Shown: positions 36,271 through 46,278, counted from the first letter of the stretch. The stretch is DNA of 64,000 nucleotides from Fodinibius saliphilus (GCF_005869845.1 NZ_VAWF01000002.1:310001-374000); one strand, 5' to 3'. Translations and numbers: made by a program. Notes: generated by a model from the sequence alone, not told the origin.

Positions 36271-36381
36271 CCCCAAGAGCTCCTATGGCCGTTAAGAAAA
36301 TCATATTTTTAATTTTCAACATTTTTAGTGACTATTGTAGTAATAGCTTAAGGACATCATCTCTAAATAACATCTATCGGT

Positions 36382-39300
36382 TTGGGTTACAGGGCTCTTT
36401 GCAAGCTACTACAATCTATAACTTCGATTGTATTACTTTTTTTATGGTTTCCGACCTGTGGTTGGGCACAACCGAACGGATTACAGGCCCTTCATAAAGC
36501 AGATTCACTGTCTCATGCTGCGCATTACGATTCGGCAAACTACTATTATAAAAAAGCTGTTCCCCTTTTTGAGAAAGAACAACAGTGGAATAAAAAGGCT
36601 TCTGCCCTCTATGCAATTAGCAATAATAAAAGCATTCAAGGCAATCTGGATAAAGCAGAAGAATACCTAAACAAAGCCCGAGCTGTTACCGAACAATACT
36701 TCACCCAAGACCATATCTTGAATGTTCAATACTTATACCTAAAAGCGCAGATTGCAGTAAATAAAGCTAATTACGACACGGCATTAACATATTATCAGCA
36801 AGCCACTGATGTTGTAAGCTCCGTAAACTCTGACAAGCGCTTGGTATGCCAAATTAAAATACTTGCTGGTATAGGAGAAACGTATACCGTAAAAGGTAAA
36901 TATGACTTAGCAATACAGAAGCTTGATCGGGCCGAGGCATTATATCATCAATTCCAGCTGAATAATCCAAGAGTATTAAGTCGTATTTATAACAGTCATG
37001 GCACGGTATATAAAAAGCAAGGGAACTATAACAGATCTCTTGAACACTATCTTACATCTTTACAAATAGATCGTAAAACGCTACCGGACCAACATCCGGA
37101 ATTGGCAAAATCATATAATAATATTGCCATAATCTATTACTATCAAAGTGATTATAAGCGTGCTTTAGACCATATGAAAAGTGCTGTTAGGGTGTTAACC
37201 GGTTTTCATGGTCGCAATCATTGGCTTGTTGCTCGCGGGTATAACAATATCGGTATTGTTTATTCCGAAATGGGGGAACTTGCAAAAGCAACGGAATATC
37301 TTAAAAAAACGCTAAGCGTCAGAAAAAACATTTTAGGAAAAGATCATCCCGAAATTGCCATTGGGTATCAGAACCTGGGGGCCATATTTTATGATCGGAA
37401 CAAATATGAACAGGCCATTGAGAATTATAAAAAAGCACAAGACATACATCTTAAGCACTTCCCGGAAGGACATCCTGAGCTGGCTAATGTGTACGCCAAC
37501 CTGGGCCAGGCTTATGATAAAAAAGGCAATTATAAGAAAGCACTTAATTTCTACCATAAAGATCTTGATATAAACCTTGATCTCTTAAGTAAAAACCATC
37601 CTTTTATTGGAGATACCTATTCCAAGATTGGAAAGACGTACGCTCACATTAATAACTTTGAACAAGCCTTACAATACTTTGAACGTGCTATTTCTATTTT
37701 TGTATCCAATTACAACAAAGAAATTGATATCGGAGAAGTGGTATTGAAAGATGTGTTATACCCCGCTAAACTCTTAGAGGTATTGCAGCTCAAAGGCCAG
37801 ACTATTAAACAACAAGCTGCTAAATCAGCTGATTATCGATCACTGCTAGACCAATCGTTACAAACCTATTTACAGACCGTTCAGCTTATCAATAAGCTAC
37901 AAAAGTCTTACAACCGAGAAGAATCTAAGTTTTTACTCCGAGAACGAACCTCAGTAATTTACAACGAAGGATTTCAAACCGCCTTTCAGCTTTATCAAGA
38001 AACTGGAAATCCCGACTACAAAAAATATGCATTCTATTTCGCAACACAGAGCCAAAGTCAAATTCTGCTGGAACAGATGCAAAAAGATGCGGCACAAAAG
38101 TTTGCAAATATTCCAGACTCACTTATTGCGCGAGAAACTAACCTTCGTAACAAGTTAACAACTTTACAACAGCAGCTTTCAAGTTTAGCTCAGACCCCTA
38201 AACAGACAGATTCTACCAAACAGCTGGCCCTGAAAGACTCCCTTTTCCACCTCCAAAAAACCTTGAGCAGTCATAACCAAACACTGGAGGAAACCTATCC
38301 CAAGTATTATCGCCTTAAATACCAGCCGCTTGTTACCAAGGTTTCCGAAATCCAGAATAAATTTCTGACACCGCAAGAAACAGTTATTCAATATTATTTT
38401 AGTAGCCAAAATTTGTATGCATTTACAATAACCAACTCTACTTTTCAACTCTGGGAAGTTAGTACAGATTCTCTGCTGACAAATAAAGTAAACGCATACC
38501 GCAAGGTACTCACGGAGGATTCTTCAGTATCAGATTTTAGGTCTGGAAGTTATTCCCTTTATCAGCAGCTTATAGAACCTATTAAAGAGGGGATTGATGG
38601 AAATAAGCTTCTCATCATTCCGGATGGAACGTTGCATTATCTGCCCTTTGAAAGCCTGGTAACCGACCCACAAAAGAACCAGAACCCTATACGCTTTTAT
38701 GAACTTCCCTATCTTATTCATGATTATACGGTCAGCTATATGACCTCGGCCAATTATTTTGAGCTGTATCATCAAGAGCAAACCGGCAAATCCGCACCAT
38801 CTAAGGAGTTTCTCGCCTTTGCTCCTGTTTTCTCTGAAATATCAACAGCTGAAAAAAGAGATTTATATCCGGGATATAACCGGCCATTACCTTCTTTACC
38901 GCTCAGCAAACAAGAAGTGCACAAAGTGGAAGAATTAATGAGTTATTCCAGCGGCTTTTGGCCTTTTCGGGATAAAAAAGAAAGTACCATCTTTGTTAAA
39001 GAGGAAGCCACAGAAGAAAATTTTAAAAACCTTCCCCTTAAAGATTATCGTTATATACATTTAGCTACCCATGCTTATGTTTCTGAAGAAAACCCTCACC
39101 AGTCAGGTATTCTATTTAGTGTTAGCCCGGAAGAACCGAAAGGTGGCATATTACATGCTTCTGAGATCTATAACCTTTCACTAAATGCTGAACTTGTTAC
39201 TTTGAGTGCCTGCAAGACGGGGGTGGGAGAAATGGCAAAAGGAGAAGGAATAATAAGTCTGAGCAGAGCATTTCAATATGCGGGTGCTAGAAATCTCCTT

Positions 39301-39480
39301 GTCTCATTATGGAATGTGAATGACCGAGCAACTTCTCGTCTTATGATCAAGTTCTATGAACAATATCAAAATGAAGAATCTATTTCTCTGGCATTACAAC
39401 GAGGCAAAAAAGAGATCATAACAAAGAGACGATATGCTCATCCTAAATATTGGGCTCCCTTTATTTTTATTGGCCAATAA
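36382..39480 (+). CDS. Secreted TPR-CHAT protein (caspase-like peptidase), copy 1
   Basis: A 1032-residue protein starting at TTG (the only in-frame standard start before the signal peptide; cleavage near CGWAQ). Residues about 40-470 are TPR units of the Kinesin-light-chain type, followed by a helical linker and a C-terminal CHAT domain with the caspase-like dyad H897 (LATHA) and C944 (SACKTG) and the conserved ending ARNLLVSLWNVND...WAPFIFIGQ. The dyad is intact, so it may be an active cysteine protease in the periplasm. A paralogue follows 299 bp downstream. Confidence 0.85.
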   Translation: MGYRALCKLLQSITSIVLLFLWFPTCGWAQPNGLQALHKADSLSHAAHYDSANYYYKKAVPLFEKEQQWNKKASALYAISNNKSIQGNLDKAEEYLNKARAVTEQYFTQDHILNVQYLYLKAQIAVNKANYDTALTYYQQATDVVSSVNSDKRLVCQIKILAGIGETYTVKGKYDLAIQKLDRAEALYHQFQLNNPRVLSRIYNSHGTVYKKQGNYNRSLEHYLTSLQIDRKTLPDQHPELAKSYNNIAIIYYYQSDYKRALDHMKSAVRVLTGFHGRNHWLVARGYNNIGIVYSEMGELAKATEYLKKTLSVRKNILGKDHPEIAIGYQNLGAIFYDRNKYEQAIENYKKAQDIHLKHFPEGHPELANVYANLGQAYDKKGNYKKALNFYHKDLDINLDLLSKNHPFIGDTYSKIGKTYAHINNFEQALQYFERAISIFVSNYNKEIDIGEVVLKDVLYPAKLLEVLQLKGQTIKQQAAKSADYRSLLDQSLQTYLQTVQLINKLQKSYNREESKFLLRERTSVIYNEGFQTAFQLYQETGNPDYKKYAFYFATQSQSQILLEQMQKDAAQKFANIPDSLIARETNLRNKLTTLQQQLSSLAQTPKQTDSTKQLALKDSLFHLQKTLSSHNQTLEETYPKYYRLKYQPLVTKVSEIQNKFLTPQETVIQYYFSSQNLYAFTITNSTFQLWEVSTDSLLTNKVNAYRKVLTEDSSVSDFRSGSYSLYQQLIEPIKEGIDGNKLLIIPDGTLHYLPFESLVTDPQKNQNPIRFYELPYLIHDYTVSYMTSANYFELYHQEQTGKSAPSKEFLAFAPVFSEISTAEKRDLYPGYNRPLPSLPLSKQEVHKVEELMSYSSGFWPFRDKKESTIFVKEEATEENFKNLPLKDYRYIHLATHAYVSEENPHQSGILFSVSPEEPKGGILHASEIYNLSLNAELVTLSACKTGVGEMAKGEGIISLSRAFQYAGARNLLVSLWNVNDRATSRLMIKFYEQYQNEESISLALQRGKKEIITKRRYAHPKYWAPFIFIGQ

Positions 39481-39511
39481 AAAAAGGCCCCATACTGTAT
39501 CATGCGGCCTT
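39479..39511 (-). terminator. Intrinsic terminator of the 31-codon minus-strand ORF
   Basis: Read leftward, AAGGCC (39511-39506) pairs with GGCCTT (39489-39484), with further CAT/ATG pairing inside, and is followed by seven T. It overlaps the stop codon of the TPR-CHAT gene on the other strand. Confidence 0.7.
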
Positions 39512-39530
39512 CGAAATTTTAGTTAAAATA

Positions 39531-39626
39531 CTACGTAGCCGTCGTACTATCATCATCGTCAGCTGTTGAGCCATCGTCCTGATCCGGCATTGCTAAAGCT
39601 AATTGCTCTTCGTTGAAATCAAACAT
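39531..39626 (-). CDS. 31-residue acidic small protein between two TPR-CHAT genes
   Basis: ATG at 39626, stop TAG at 39531. An AGGAG lies 7 bases before the ATG, unusually strong in a region where most genes lack one, and an intrinsic terminator lies 20 bp past the stop. The product starts MFDFNEEQLALAMPDQ and ends with a cluster of Asp, Ser and Thr (DDDDSTTAT). It is not secreted by any signal visible. Possible roles: a partner or substrate of the flanking CHAT proteins, or a RiPP-like precursor; neither is shown. No gene-sized modification enzyme is adjacent. Confidence 0.5.
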   Translation of the reverse strand: MFDFNEEQLALAMPDQDDGSTADDDDSTTAT

Positions 39627-39778
39627 AATGATCTCCTGATCTTTTTTGAAAATTAAATGCATTGCGCTCTCTTTATGAAGACGCATAAAAATATGATATA
39701 ATTTGTCCCCAATGACAAACTTTTTAACTTATAACAACAAGCTTTTTACAAAAATCTGATACTGCTTATTACAACGGG

Positions 39779-42712
39779 ATGCATATAAGACGGCTACTTA
39801 TTATCGGGGGTATTGTACTGACAATAATTCCCTGTGCAGCTAGTGGGCAAAGCCTCCAGCTGGCAGACTCTCTCTATCAAGAAGGCAAACAGTACGACAA
39901 AAGGGGACAAGAAAAAAAGTCTGAATTCTACTACCGAGAAGCCTACCATATCTACAGCAATTTCCAAGATACTGCTTCTTTTTTAAAGGCAGGAAAAGAA
40001 TATGCCAGCGCCATGATGTGGCTATCAAAACATGAGGAGGCCTTGGCACTTTATCGGAAACTGCTCGATATCAATCATCCTGCCAACGATGCCTATAACC
40101 GGGGCGATATCTATAATAGTATGGGCTTATCTAATAAAAGGATTGGAAAATTAAATCAAGCCCTCGATTACTATAATAAATCACTTGAATTAGCGAAACA
40201 GTCAGAAGATGCCTTTCTCATTGGGGTTGTATACAGTAATCTGGGGTTGGTTTATAAAACAAAAGGAAATTATACCAAGGCCATGGACTTTTACAAGAAG
40301 TCACTGCCTTATTTTAAGCGCATAGATCGCTCAAAAAATGTGGCTATTACCCTTGGCAATATTGGAAATATTTACAAAGACTTAGCCCTTTATGAGCAGG
40401 CCCTGGAGTTCTTTAACCGGAGCCTGAAGATAATCCAACAAATAGGGGACGTCCGGCAGTTGGCAAATTCATATAGCCTTATAGGAAGTATACAACGGAA
40501 ACGTGGCAACTATGACCAGGCACTGGTTTCTTTTAAAAAAAGCCTAGAATTCAGCCAAAAAGCAGGAACTCCGGGACAGATCTCCAGCGCCCTAAACAAC
40601 ATAGGCTTACTTTATAAACAGTTGGGAGAGTTTGAAAAAGCACTCAGCTATTATCAACAAAGTCTTGCTATTGCCCAAAAAACGGCTGGTCCTTTACAAA
40701 TTGCAAGCAGAGTTAATAATCTTGGACAACTGCTTTGGCAGCAGGGTAAACATCAGCAGGCAAGCGACTATTTTACTAGAGCTTACAAGCTTCGTAAGAA
40801 GGGAGGAAACCCTCATGCTATTTACAGTTCCCTCATTACGATGTGGAAGAACAGCTTCCAAATAAATGATTTTGAGACAGCAAAACACTTTGCCAACCAG
40901 CTTAAAACAATAGGGGATTCGACCGACAGCTACAAAATGCTACTCAAATCTTCTGAGTTATTGGGGCGAATAGAACAAAAAAAAGGGAACGTACAGTCAG
41001 CCCTTACCCATTTTAAAAAAGCATATGCCTACAGCGAGTTTCTGCCTTCAAGTAAGCAACTGAGTGCTGCCAAAAACCTAGGTCGTCTTTATCACAAGCT
41101 GAACTCTGACAGTGCTATAACCTATGGTAAAAAAGCTATTACACTCATTGAAAAACATCGTTCAAATGCCGGTGCTGTCTCAGAACTTAAGTCGGGATAC
41201 TTTGGGCAACACTCCGGTTTCTATACCGAAGTAGCCTCCTGGATTCTAACCTATTCACAAGATCCGGAAGAAGCGTACCAACTGGTAGAGCAAGCCAAGG
41301 CTCGATCATTGAGTGATCAACTGGTGCACGCTTCAGAAAACATTGACAGCCAGTTACCAAAAGAGGTACGTATTAAACGCAGAAAAAAACGTCGTCACAT
41401 TGAAGAGCTCTATTCAACGTTAGAACAAACGGTAGACAAAGAAGAACAAGCTAATATTGAACAAAAAATTCATTCAGCAGAACTTAACTATGCGGCTTAC
41501 GAAAATAAATTACATGAGGAGTATCCTGAATTGAAAGCCCTGCGATCTCCGGAACCCATTTCGTTGCGTCGTGCCCAGACACTGACTGATGAACAAACGG
41601 CGGTACTTGAATATGCACTTGCCGGCAATCAGCTTATTGCCTTTTTAATCAGTTCAGATAATGTTCATGTAGAACAGGTGTCCTTATCCGGAAGCCGACC
41701 ATTAGACGAGCAGCTCACTGACTTAGTAGCAGATTTTAAAGGCAGTATTTTATCAAATGCTCCCCGGGCCCAATTGCGAAACCAATCAACAAAACTGTAC
41801 AACACCTTAATAAAACCTTTTGAGGATGAGCTTGAGCAGTTTTCAAACCTTGTTATTGTACCTGATGGCGCTCTGGCCTACCTTTCCTTTGAGGCTCTTT
41901 CACGTGGAAATCAGTATCTTATTGAAGATTTTAGCATTAAGTATGAACCTTCGCTAACCAGCCTAAGTCTGCTTGAAGATTCTGATAACCTTAAGCGACA
42001 AGACCTGTTGGCCGTTGCAGGGTCAAATATTTCCAATGAAAATGCAAATAACACAAGCTTCAGACAAAGCAACCTTTCTGCGCTGCCTTCAACCCTGATG
42101 GAAATTGATTCTATTGCAACACAATTTTCAGAAACGGCTATTCTTAAAGAAAATGAAGTTTCCGAAGAACGCTTCAAAAAGATGCTTCAGCAGGACCAGT
42201 ATCGCTATATCCATATGGCGACGCACGGTATTATTGACGAAGATCGACCGAGCAGAAGCGGCCTGGCTTTATCCTCAGAAGGGGAACTAACCGCTTCCTC
42301 AAAAGAAGATGGAATGTTACGCAGTTCAGAAATATTTGGCCTTGATATTCAATCTGACATGGTGGTTTTAAGCGCCTGCAATACCGGCCTTGGAAAAGTA
42401 GTGAAAGGAGAGGGCATGCTGGGCATGCAGCGTTCGTTCTTCTATGCGGGTGCCTCAACGGTAGTGGTAAGTCTCTGGAATGTCTACGACCGCTCAACAG
42501 CTTCTTTTATGACTGAATTTTATAAAGCCCTTAAAAACACACCCTCGGATGAAGGCTGGACCGATAGCATGCTCCGCTGGATTGGTTGGAATGAATCTAT
42601 CCCATTTGGCCATAAAGCGAAAGCTATGCGGAAAGCAAAGCTAAAGATGATTAAACACCCCTTGTTTAACCATCCGGTGTATTGGGCACCTTTTGTAGTA
42701 GTAGGTCGTTAG
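39779..42712 (+). CDS. Secreted TPR-CHAT protein (caspase-like peptidase), copy 2
   Basis: A 977-residue paralogue of the previous TPR-CHAT protein: signal peptide (cleavage near AASGQ), eight to ten TPR units (about 25-450; NRGDIYNSMGLSNKRIGKL, ALDYYNKSLELAK), a charged helical linker, and the C-terminal CHAT domain with H816 (MATHG) and C867 (SACNTG), ending WAPFVVVGR. The dyad is intact. The pair likely arose by duplication, but the two are diverged. They have the same strand and are separated only by the antisense small ORF. Confidence 0.85.
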   Translation: MHIRRLLIIGGIVLTIIPCAASGQSLQLADSLYQEGKQYDKRGQEKKSEFYYREAYHIYSNFQDTASFLKAGKEYASAMMWLSKHEEALALYRKLLDINHPANDAYNRGDIYNSMGLSNKRIGKLNQALDYYNKSLELAKQSEDAFLIGVVYSNLGLVYKTKGNYTKAMDFYKKSLPYFKRIDRSKNVAITLGNIGNIYKDLALYEQALEFFNRSLKIIQQIGDVRQLANSYSLIGSIQRKRGNYDQALVSFKKSLEFSQKAGTPGQISSALNNIGLLYKQLGEFEKALSYYQQSLAIAQKTAGPLQIASRVNNLGQLLWQQGKHQQASDYFTRAYKLRKKGGNPHAIYSSLITMWKNSFQINDFETAKHFANQLKTIGDSTDSYKMLLKSSELLGRIEQKKGNVQSALTHFKKAYAYSEFLPSSKQLSAAKNLGRLYHKLNSDSAITYGKKAITLIEKHRSNAGAVSELKSGYFGQHSGFYTEVASWILTYSQDPEEAYQLVEQAKARSLSDQLVHASENIDSQLPKEVRIKRRKKRRHIEELYSTLEQTVDKEEQANIEQKIHSAELNYAAYENKLHEEYPELKALRSPEPISLRRAQTLTDEQTAVLEYALAGNQLIAFLISSDNVHVEQVSLSGSRPLDEQLTDLVADFKGSILSNAPRAQLRNQSTKLYNTLIKPFEDELEQFSNLVIVPDGALAYLSFEALSRGNQYLIEDFSIKYEPSLTSLSLLEDSDNLKRQDLLAVAGSNISNENANNTSFRQSNLSALPSTLMEIDSIATQFSETAILKENEVSEERFKKMLQQDQYRYIHMATHGIIDEDRPSRSGLALSSEGELTASSKEDGMLRSSEIFGLDIQSDMVVLSACNTGLGKVVKGEGMLGMQRSFFYAGASTVVVSLWNVYDRSTASFMTEFYKALKNTPSDEGWTDSMLRWIGWNESIPFGHKAKAMRKAKLKMIKHPLFNHPVYWAPFVVVGR

Positions 42713-43007
42713 GCTGCGAAACCCAAGGTGATTAAAATAAGGGTCTGGGGCGAAAGCTTGGGAAATACGTTTTAGCACAACGACTAATGAGAAAGAGCAA
42801 TCCCTGATTCCCGAATATATACAGAACAAAATCTAACTTTCCCAAGTACTTTTTTGGTTCGTTTTCTGTAACAAAAAAATTGACATCCCAATACAAAGAT
42901 TGTCAGAAATATTCCCCTACTGGAACACCTCTGTAACTTGTGCCAACATGGAAAGGGAGTAACTCCGGACCCACCCCTTTCCTCTTCCTACCAGCAGAAC
43001 AACACGC
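42713..43007. other. Intergenic spacer with weak hairpin
   Basis: Between convergent genes. GGAAAGGG (42950-42957) and CCCTTTCC (42975-42982) can pair with a 17-base loop, but no T-run follows, so I do not call a terminator. No ORF or repeat stands out. Confidence 0.4.
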
Positions 43008-44720
43008 TTAATTATCATCCCCTGTAATCTCTATAAATTCCTGGTTATCTACTTTTGGGGCTTCGTCAGTGTTCGCAATTGTTACCGTAGAGCCATAAAT
43101 GGTACGAACAATATTAGCAAGTTTTTCAAAGCGTATTTTATGCACCTCATCAGATGGTCGATGATAATCTTCATGAACTCCGGTAAAGAAGAAAGCAAAG
43201 GGTACTCCTTTGCGTCCAAAATGCCAATGGTCACTGCGTCGATAAAACTGGTTCGGATCTTGCAGATCATTATACCGGTCACTTAGCGCAATATTGGCAG
43301 TTCGCCTATTCCCAGCATGAATTAAGCTGTCAAGTTGCGAAGAGATAATATCGCCCCCGATAATATAGCTATAGTTTTCAACCCCCTCTTTTTTATGCTT
43401 TTTATCAATACGGCCAATCATATCGATATTAATATTGGCCACTGTCTGATCCATAGGAATTACCGGGTGATCGGAATAATATCGGGATCCCAACAGTCCT
43501 TTCTCTTCTGCCGATACATTTAGAAAAAGTATACTCCGCTTGGGCTTCACCCTGTCTTCTCCGGCCTTTGCAAAAGCCCGTGCCACATTAAGTAACCCTA
43601 TGGTTCCACTTCCATCATCATCAGCCCCATTATAAATACGATCTCCGGTAGAATCAGCGGCCCCAACCCCAACATGGTCGTAATGTGACGTAAGTACGAC
43701 TATCTCTTCTTTCAGTTCAGGATCAACACCTTCGTAAAAAGCTAATACATTTCTCGAAATAACTTCTTTTTCTGATGAATAAGGAATATGGTCAAGCTGA
43801 TAATTCAATTCGCGGGGCTGAAAATCTGTAATGTTTTCAATAGTCTCTTGCCTATATGCTGCAAGCTCTGTTTCAGATTCCAGGCCAAGCACCTTCACAG
43901 CGACTGAAGGCTTTATAATATTATACCCTTTACTAAAACCGCCAGAAGACTCTTCATCCCGATAAGCAAGGCTCAGCCGGCCAACTTTTCCATAATTAGC
44001 TTGCATTTTCTGGGCTCTCTCCTCGAATTCTTCAGAGTTTGCTGCCGGAATAATGAGCATACCCTTTGCGTCTTGCCCCATAATCGTTTGAAAACGGGAA
44101 CGACTATCAATGGCTGCATCTATCAGCGTGTCGCCATCCACTACATTCGGAATCTCTTCAAATACCATAACCCATTTGTCTTTCAACGTAATATCCTTGA
44201 GATGTTGAACACCAAAAGAATCATCGTTAACTCCAAATCCTGCAAACACAATATCTGCCTTCAGGGTATCTGTTCCTCCAAAACGACGAATAAAATGTGC
44301 TTTAGAATCTTTACCGGCAGTAGACCTGTCAACAAGCTCCTTTTGATTATTTTGGGTATTATAGAGATTAAAAACTACGCTATCGCTCTTTGCTTCTGCC
44401 AGTTTAAAGTTCTGGAAATAAGTATTGTTATCGCCCGCCGGTTCCAGCCCAATCTGTTGGTACTCTTCAGCAAGATAATCAGCTGCCTTTTTCTCTGCAG
44501 GGGTCCCCGCTTCGCGACCTTTCATTGAATCAGCAGCAAATATTGTTAAATGCTTTTTTAAATAGGATACAGATATTTCATCTTGGTATTCTATAAGTGC
44601 CTCACTACTGGTATTGGGCGCCTCTGTAGATGGGTTTTCTTCTATAGAGGATTGGGAGGCCGTGCAGCCAGAAAATAGGATAGCCAATACCAGGGATAGT
44701 ACGATGGTTCTTGCATTCAT
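43008..44720 (-). CDS. M28-family zinc aminopeptidase, lipoprotein
   Basis: A 570-residue secreted lipoprotein: lipobox LFSGC with C19, a PA-type insert in the middle, and an M28 peptidase domain with all expected zinc and catalytic residues: SHYDHVG, NGADDDGSGT, SAEEKGLLGS (Glu-Glu), NIDMIGR and GVHEDYHRPSDE. It would trim N-terminal residues from peptides outside the cytoplasm. It belongs to a set of four secreted peptidases and peptidase-like proteins in this window, suggesting a protein-degrading lifestyle. It starts 22 bp after the scpA stop on the same strand. Confidence 0.9.
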   Translation of the reverse strand: MNARTIVLSLVLAILFSGCTASQSSIEENPSTEAPNTSSEALIEYQDEISVSYLKKHLTIFAADSMKGREAGTPAEKKAADYLAEEYQQIGLEPAGDNNTYFQNFKLAEAKSDSVVFNLYNTQNNQKELVDRSTAGKDSKAHFIRRFGGTDTLKADIVFAGFGVNDDSFGVQHLKDITLKDKWVMVFEEIPNVVDGDTLIDAAIDSRSRFQTIMGQDAKGMLIIPAANSEEFEERAQKMQANYGKVGRLSLAYRDEESSGGFSKGYNIIKPSVAVKVLGLESETELAAYRQETIENITDFQPRELNYQLDHIPYSSEKEVISRNVLAFYEGVDPELKEEIVVLTSHYDHVGVGAADSTGDRIYNGADDDGSGTIGLLNVARAFAKAGEDRVKPKRSILFLNVSAEEKGLLGSRYYSDHPVIPMDQTVANINIDMIGRIDKKHKKEGVENYSYIIGGDIISSQLDSLIHAGNRRTANIALSDRYNDLQDPNQFYRRSDHWHFGRKGVPFAFFFTGVHEDYHRPSDEVHKIRFEKLANIVRTIYGSTVTIANTDEAPKVDNQEFIEITGDDN

Positions 44721-44742
44721 AGTTAATTATTTGAAAATGAGA

Positions 44743-45483
44743 TTAACTGGTTCCAATAATTTCGTCTACGGGCTTTAGGTCGAGATAAAAAGAAGTAGGA
44801 TCATCATCAACATAGAGGTTGATCTGCCGTTCTTTTAACATCTCTAACACTGCAAGGAAGGTTACTACAATTTTCGCTCTTGTTTGCAACTCCATGCAAA
44901 AATCATAAAATGATGTGCGTCCCTTTTGTTGCAATCGCTCTAATACGTATTCAGTTTGATCCTCAATAGAGTGCTCGATTTTTTCAACATGATGGACCGC
45001 CTCCTGCCTTTTAATATCTGTTAGCACCTTTTTAAAAGCAGCCATCAAATCAAACATTGTTACATCCTGGAGGGCCTCACCGCTTGCTTGCTTCTCAACC
45101 TGATCGACTTCATGATAACCACGAAAGCGCTTTTTCTGTGCTTCCTCTTCAATATTTTCCATTTTGGAAGCCATCTCTTTATAGCGCTTATACTCCAATA
45201 GCTGTTGTACAAGCTCGTAACGTGGATCGTGCTCATCCAGCTCATCCCCACTTTCTTCCTGAGGCAGCATCATCTTCGCCTTGATCGACATAAGCATGCT
45301 TGCCATCAGTATAAATTCGCTGGCTACATCCAGATCCAGCTCCTCCATCAGGGTAATATATTCTAAAAACTGGTTGGTAATATAGGAGATAGGTATATCG
45401 TAGATATCGAGCTCATCTCTTTTGATAAAGAAAAGCAATAGATCCAGTGGACCTTCAAAATTTTTGAGTTGAACGCGATACAT
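44743..45483 (-). CDS. scpA: Segregation and condensation protein A
   Basis: A 246-residue kleisin: N-terminal YRVQLKNFEGPLDLLLFFIKRDELDIYDIPI landmarks (seen as short motifs FEGPLDLLLFFI and ELDIYDIPI), a helical middle and the C-terminal winged helix (FYDFCMELQTRAKIVVTFLAVLEM...LYVDD). With SMC and ScpB it forms the bacterial condensin. No scpB or smc gene is next to it; scpB, usually downstream, is replaced by the M28 peptidase gene. Length fits the family. Confidence 0.93.
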   Translation of the reverse strand: MYRVQLKNFEGPLDLLLFFIKRDELDIYDIPISYITNQFLEYITLMEELDLDVASEFILMASMLMSIKAKMMLPQEESGDELDEHDPRYELVQQLLEYKRYKEMASKMENIEEEAQKKRFRGYHEVDQVEKQASGEALQDVTMFDLMAAFKKVLTDIKRQEAVHHVEKIEHSIEDQTEYVLERLQQKGRTSFYDFCMELQTRAKIVVTFLAVLEMLKERQINLYVDDDPTSFYLDLKPVDEIIGTS

Positions 45484-45639
45484 ATAATAATTATCTAACT
45501 ATAATGAGTTGTCGCAAATATAAGCTGTTATGCCCCAAAAAAGTAAATATTTCCCGCATTTACTATAAAAGTTTAATACTTATGATTATTAGCAACTAAA
45601 TCTTTATACTCTGCTAACAAACTGGTAAAGATTTTATAC

Positions 45640-46185
45640 ATGGACTATTCTGACTTAGTAAATGCACTGCAAGAGAACGACACGAAAAAAGCGAATGAGC
45701 TCATTACAGCTCTTCGCCCTCGCCTTATTGCTTTTTTACGCATTCATATGAATGCTACACAAGCAGATGCTGAAGATTGTGCTCAAGATGCGCTCTTAAA
45801 TTCTATTGAAATCATCAACGAAGACCGAATTGAAAAACCCGAACAGGTTGTTTCTTATATTCTTTCTACCTGTAGAAATACATACCTGAAGATGCAAAAG
45901 AAGAAACGTCCGGAAGCTGTTGAAGATATTTCCACAAGAAACCAACAAGACCCGCGTCAACTCCAGTCATTGCTGGATAAAGAACAGAAGAGGTTACTTA
46001 AGTTGTGTATGGAACAACTAAAGGAAAAATACCAGACATTCATGCAGTATTGGTTTGACCACCCCGATGCCCAGGCAAAAAAAGTAGCAAACCACTTTGA
46101 TATCAGTGTGAGTAATACCTGGACTCGTAAACATCGTATCATTAAAAAGTTAAATGAGTGCTATACCAAAAAAAGCAAATTATAA
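45640..46185 (+). CDS. ECF-type RNA polymerase sigma factor
   Basis: A 181-residue sigma-70-family protein with region 2 (about 22-90, AEDCAQDALLNSIEII and SYILSTCRNTYLKMQKK) and region 4 (about 125-175, LKEKYQTFMQYWFDHPDAQAKKVANHFDISVSNTWTRKHRI in landmarks ANHFDISVSNTWTRKHRI). The next gene encodes a single-pass membrane TPR protein, a likely regulator. A two-hairpin segment separates them. ECF factors of this type pair with CHAT genes in related genomes; the two CHAT genes 3 kb away are possible targets, but no promoter match is seen. Confidence 0.87.
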   Translation: MDYSDLVNALQENDTKKANELITALRPRLIAFLRIHMNATQADAEDCAQDALLNSIEIINEDRIEKPEQVVSYILSTCRNTYLKMQKKKRPEAVEDISTRNQQDPRQLQSLLDKEQKRLLKLCMEQLKEKYQTFMQYWFDHPDAQAKKVANHFDISVSNTWTRKHRIIKKLNECYTKKSKL

Positions 46186-46204
46186 TGTAAGGATTTGACT
46201 TCCC

Positions 46205-46254
46205 GAGGGTCTTACCTAACAGACCCTTGACACTAAATTGCTTATAAAGCAATT
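46205..46254 (+). promoter_or_regulatory. Two hairpins between sigma factor and partner gene
   Basis: AGGGTCT (46206-46212) pairs with AGACCCT (46221-46227) and, 9 bp later, AATTGCTT (46236-46243) with AAGCAATT (46247-46254). The second ends 25 bp before the partner start. Neither is followed by a T-run, so an attenuator or mRNA-processing structure is more likely than a terminator. Confidence 0.4.
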
Positions 46255-46278
46255 CAAGCGCGAAATAAACCTTTTTTC

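Noticed and set aside
42950-42982. Terminator between CHAT copy 2 and the M28 gene
   Set aside because: 8-bp stem with a 17-base loop and no T-run on either side; too weak to call.
45580-45640. Shared promoter between the ECF sigma gene and the TPR-CHAT genes
   Set aside because: A weak ACAAACT match occurs before the sigma gene and the second CHAT gene, but spacing to the next conserved element differs; not significant.
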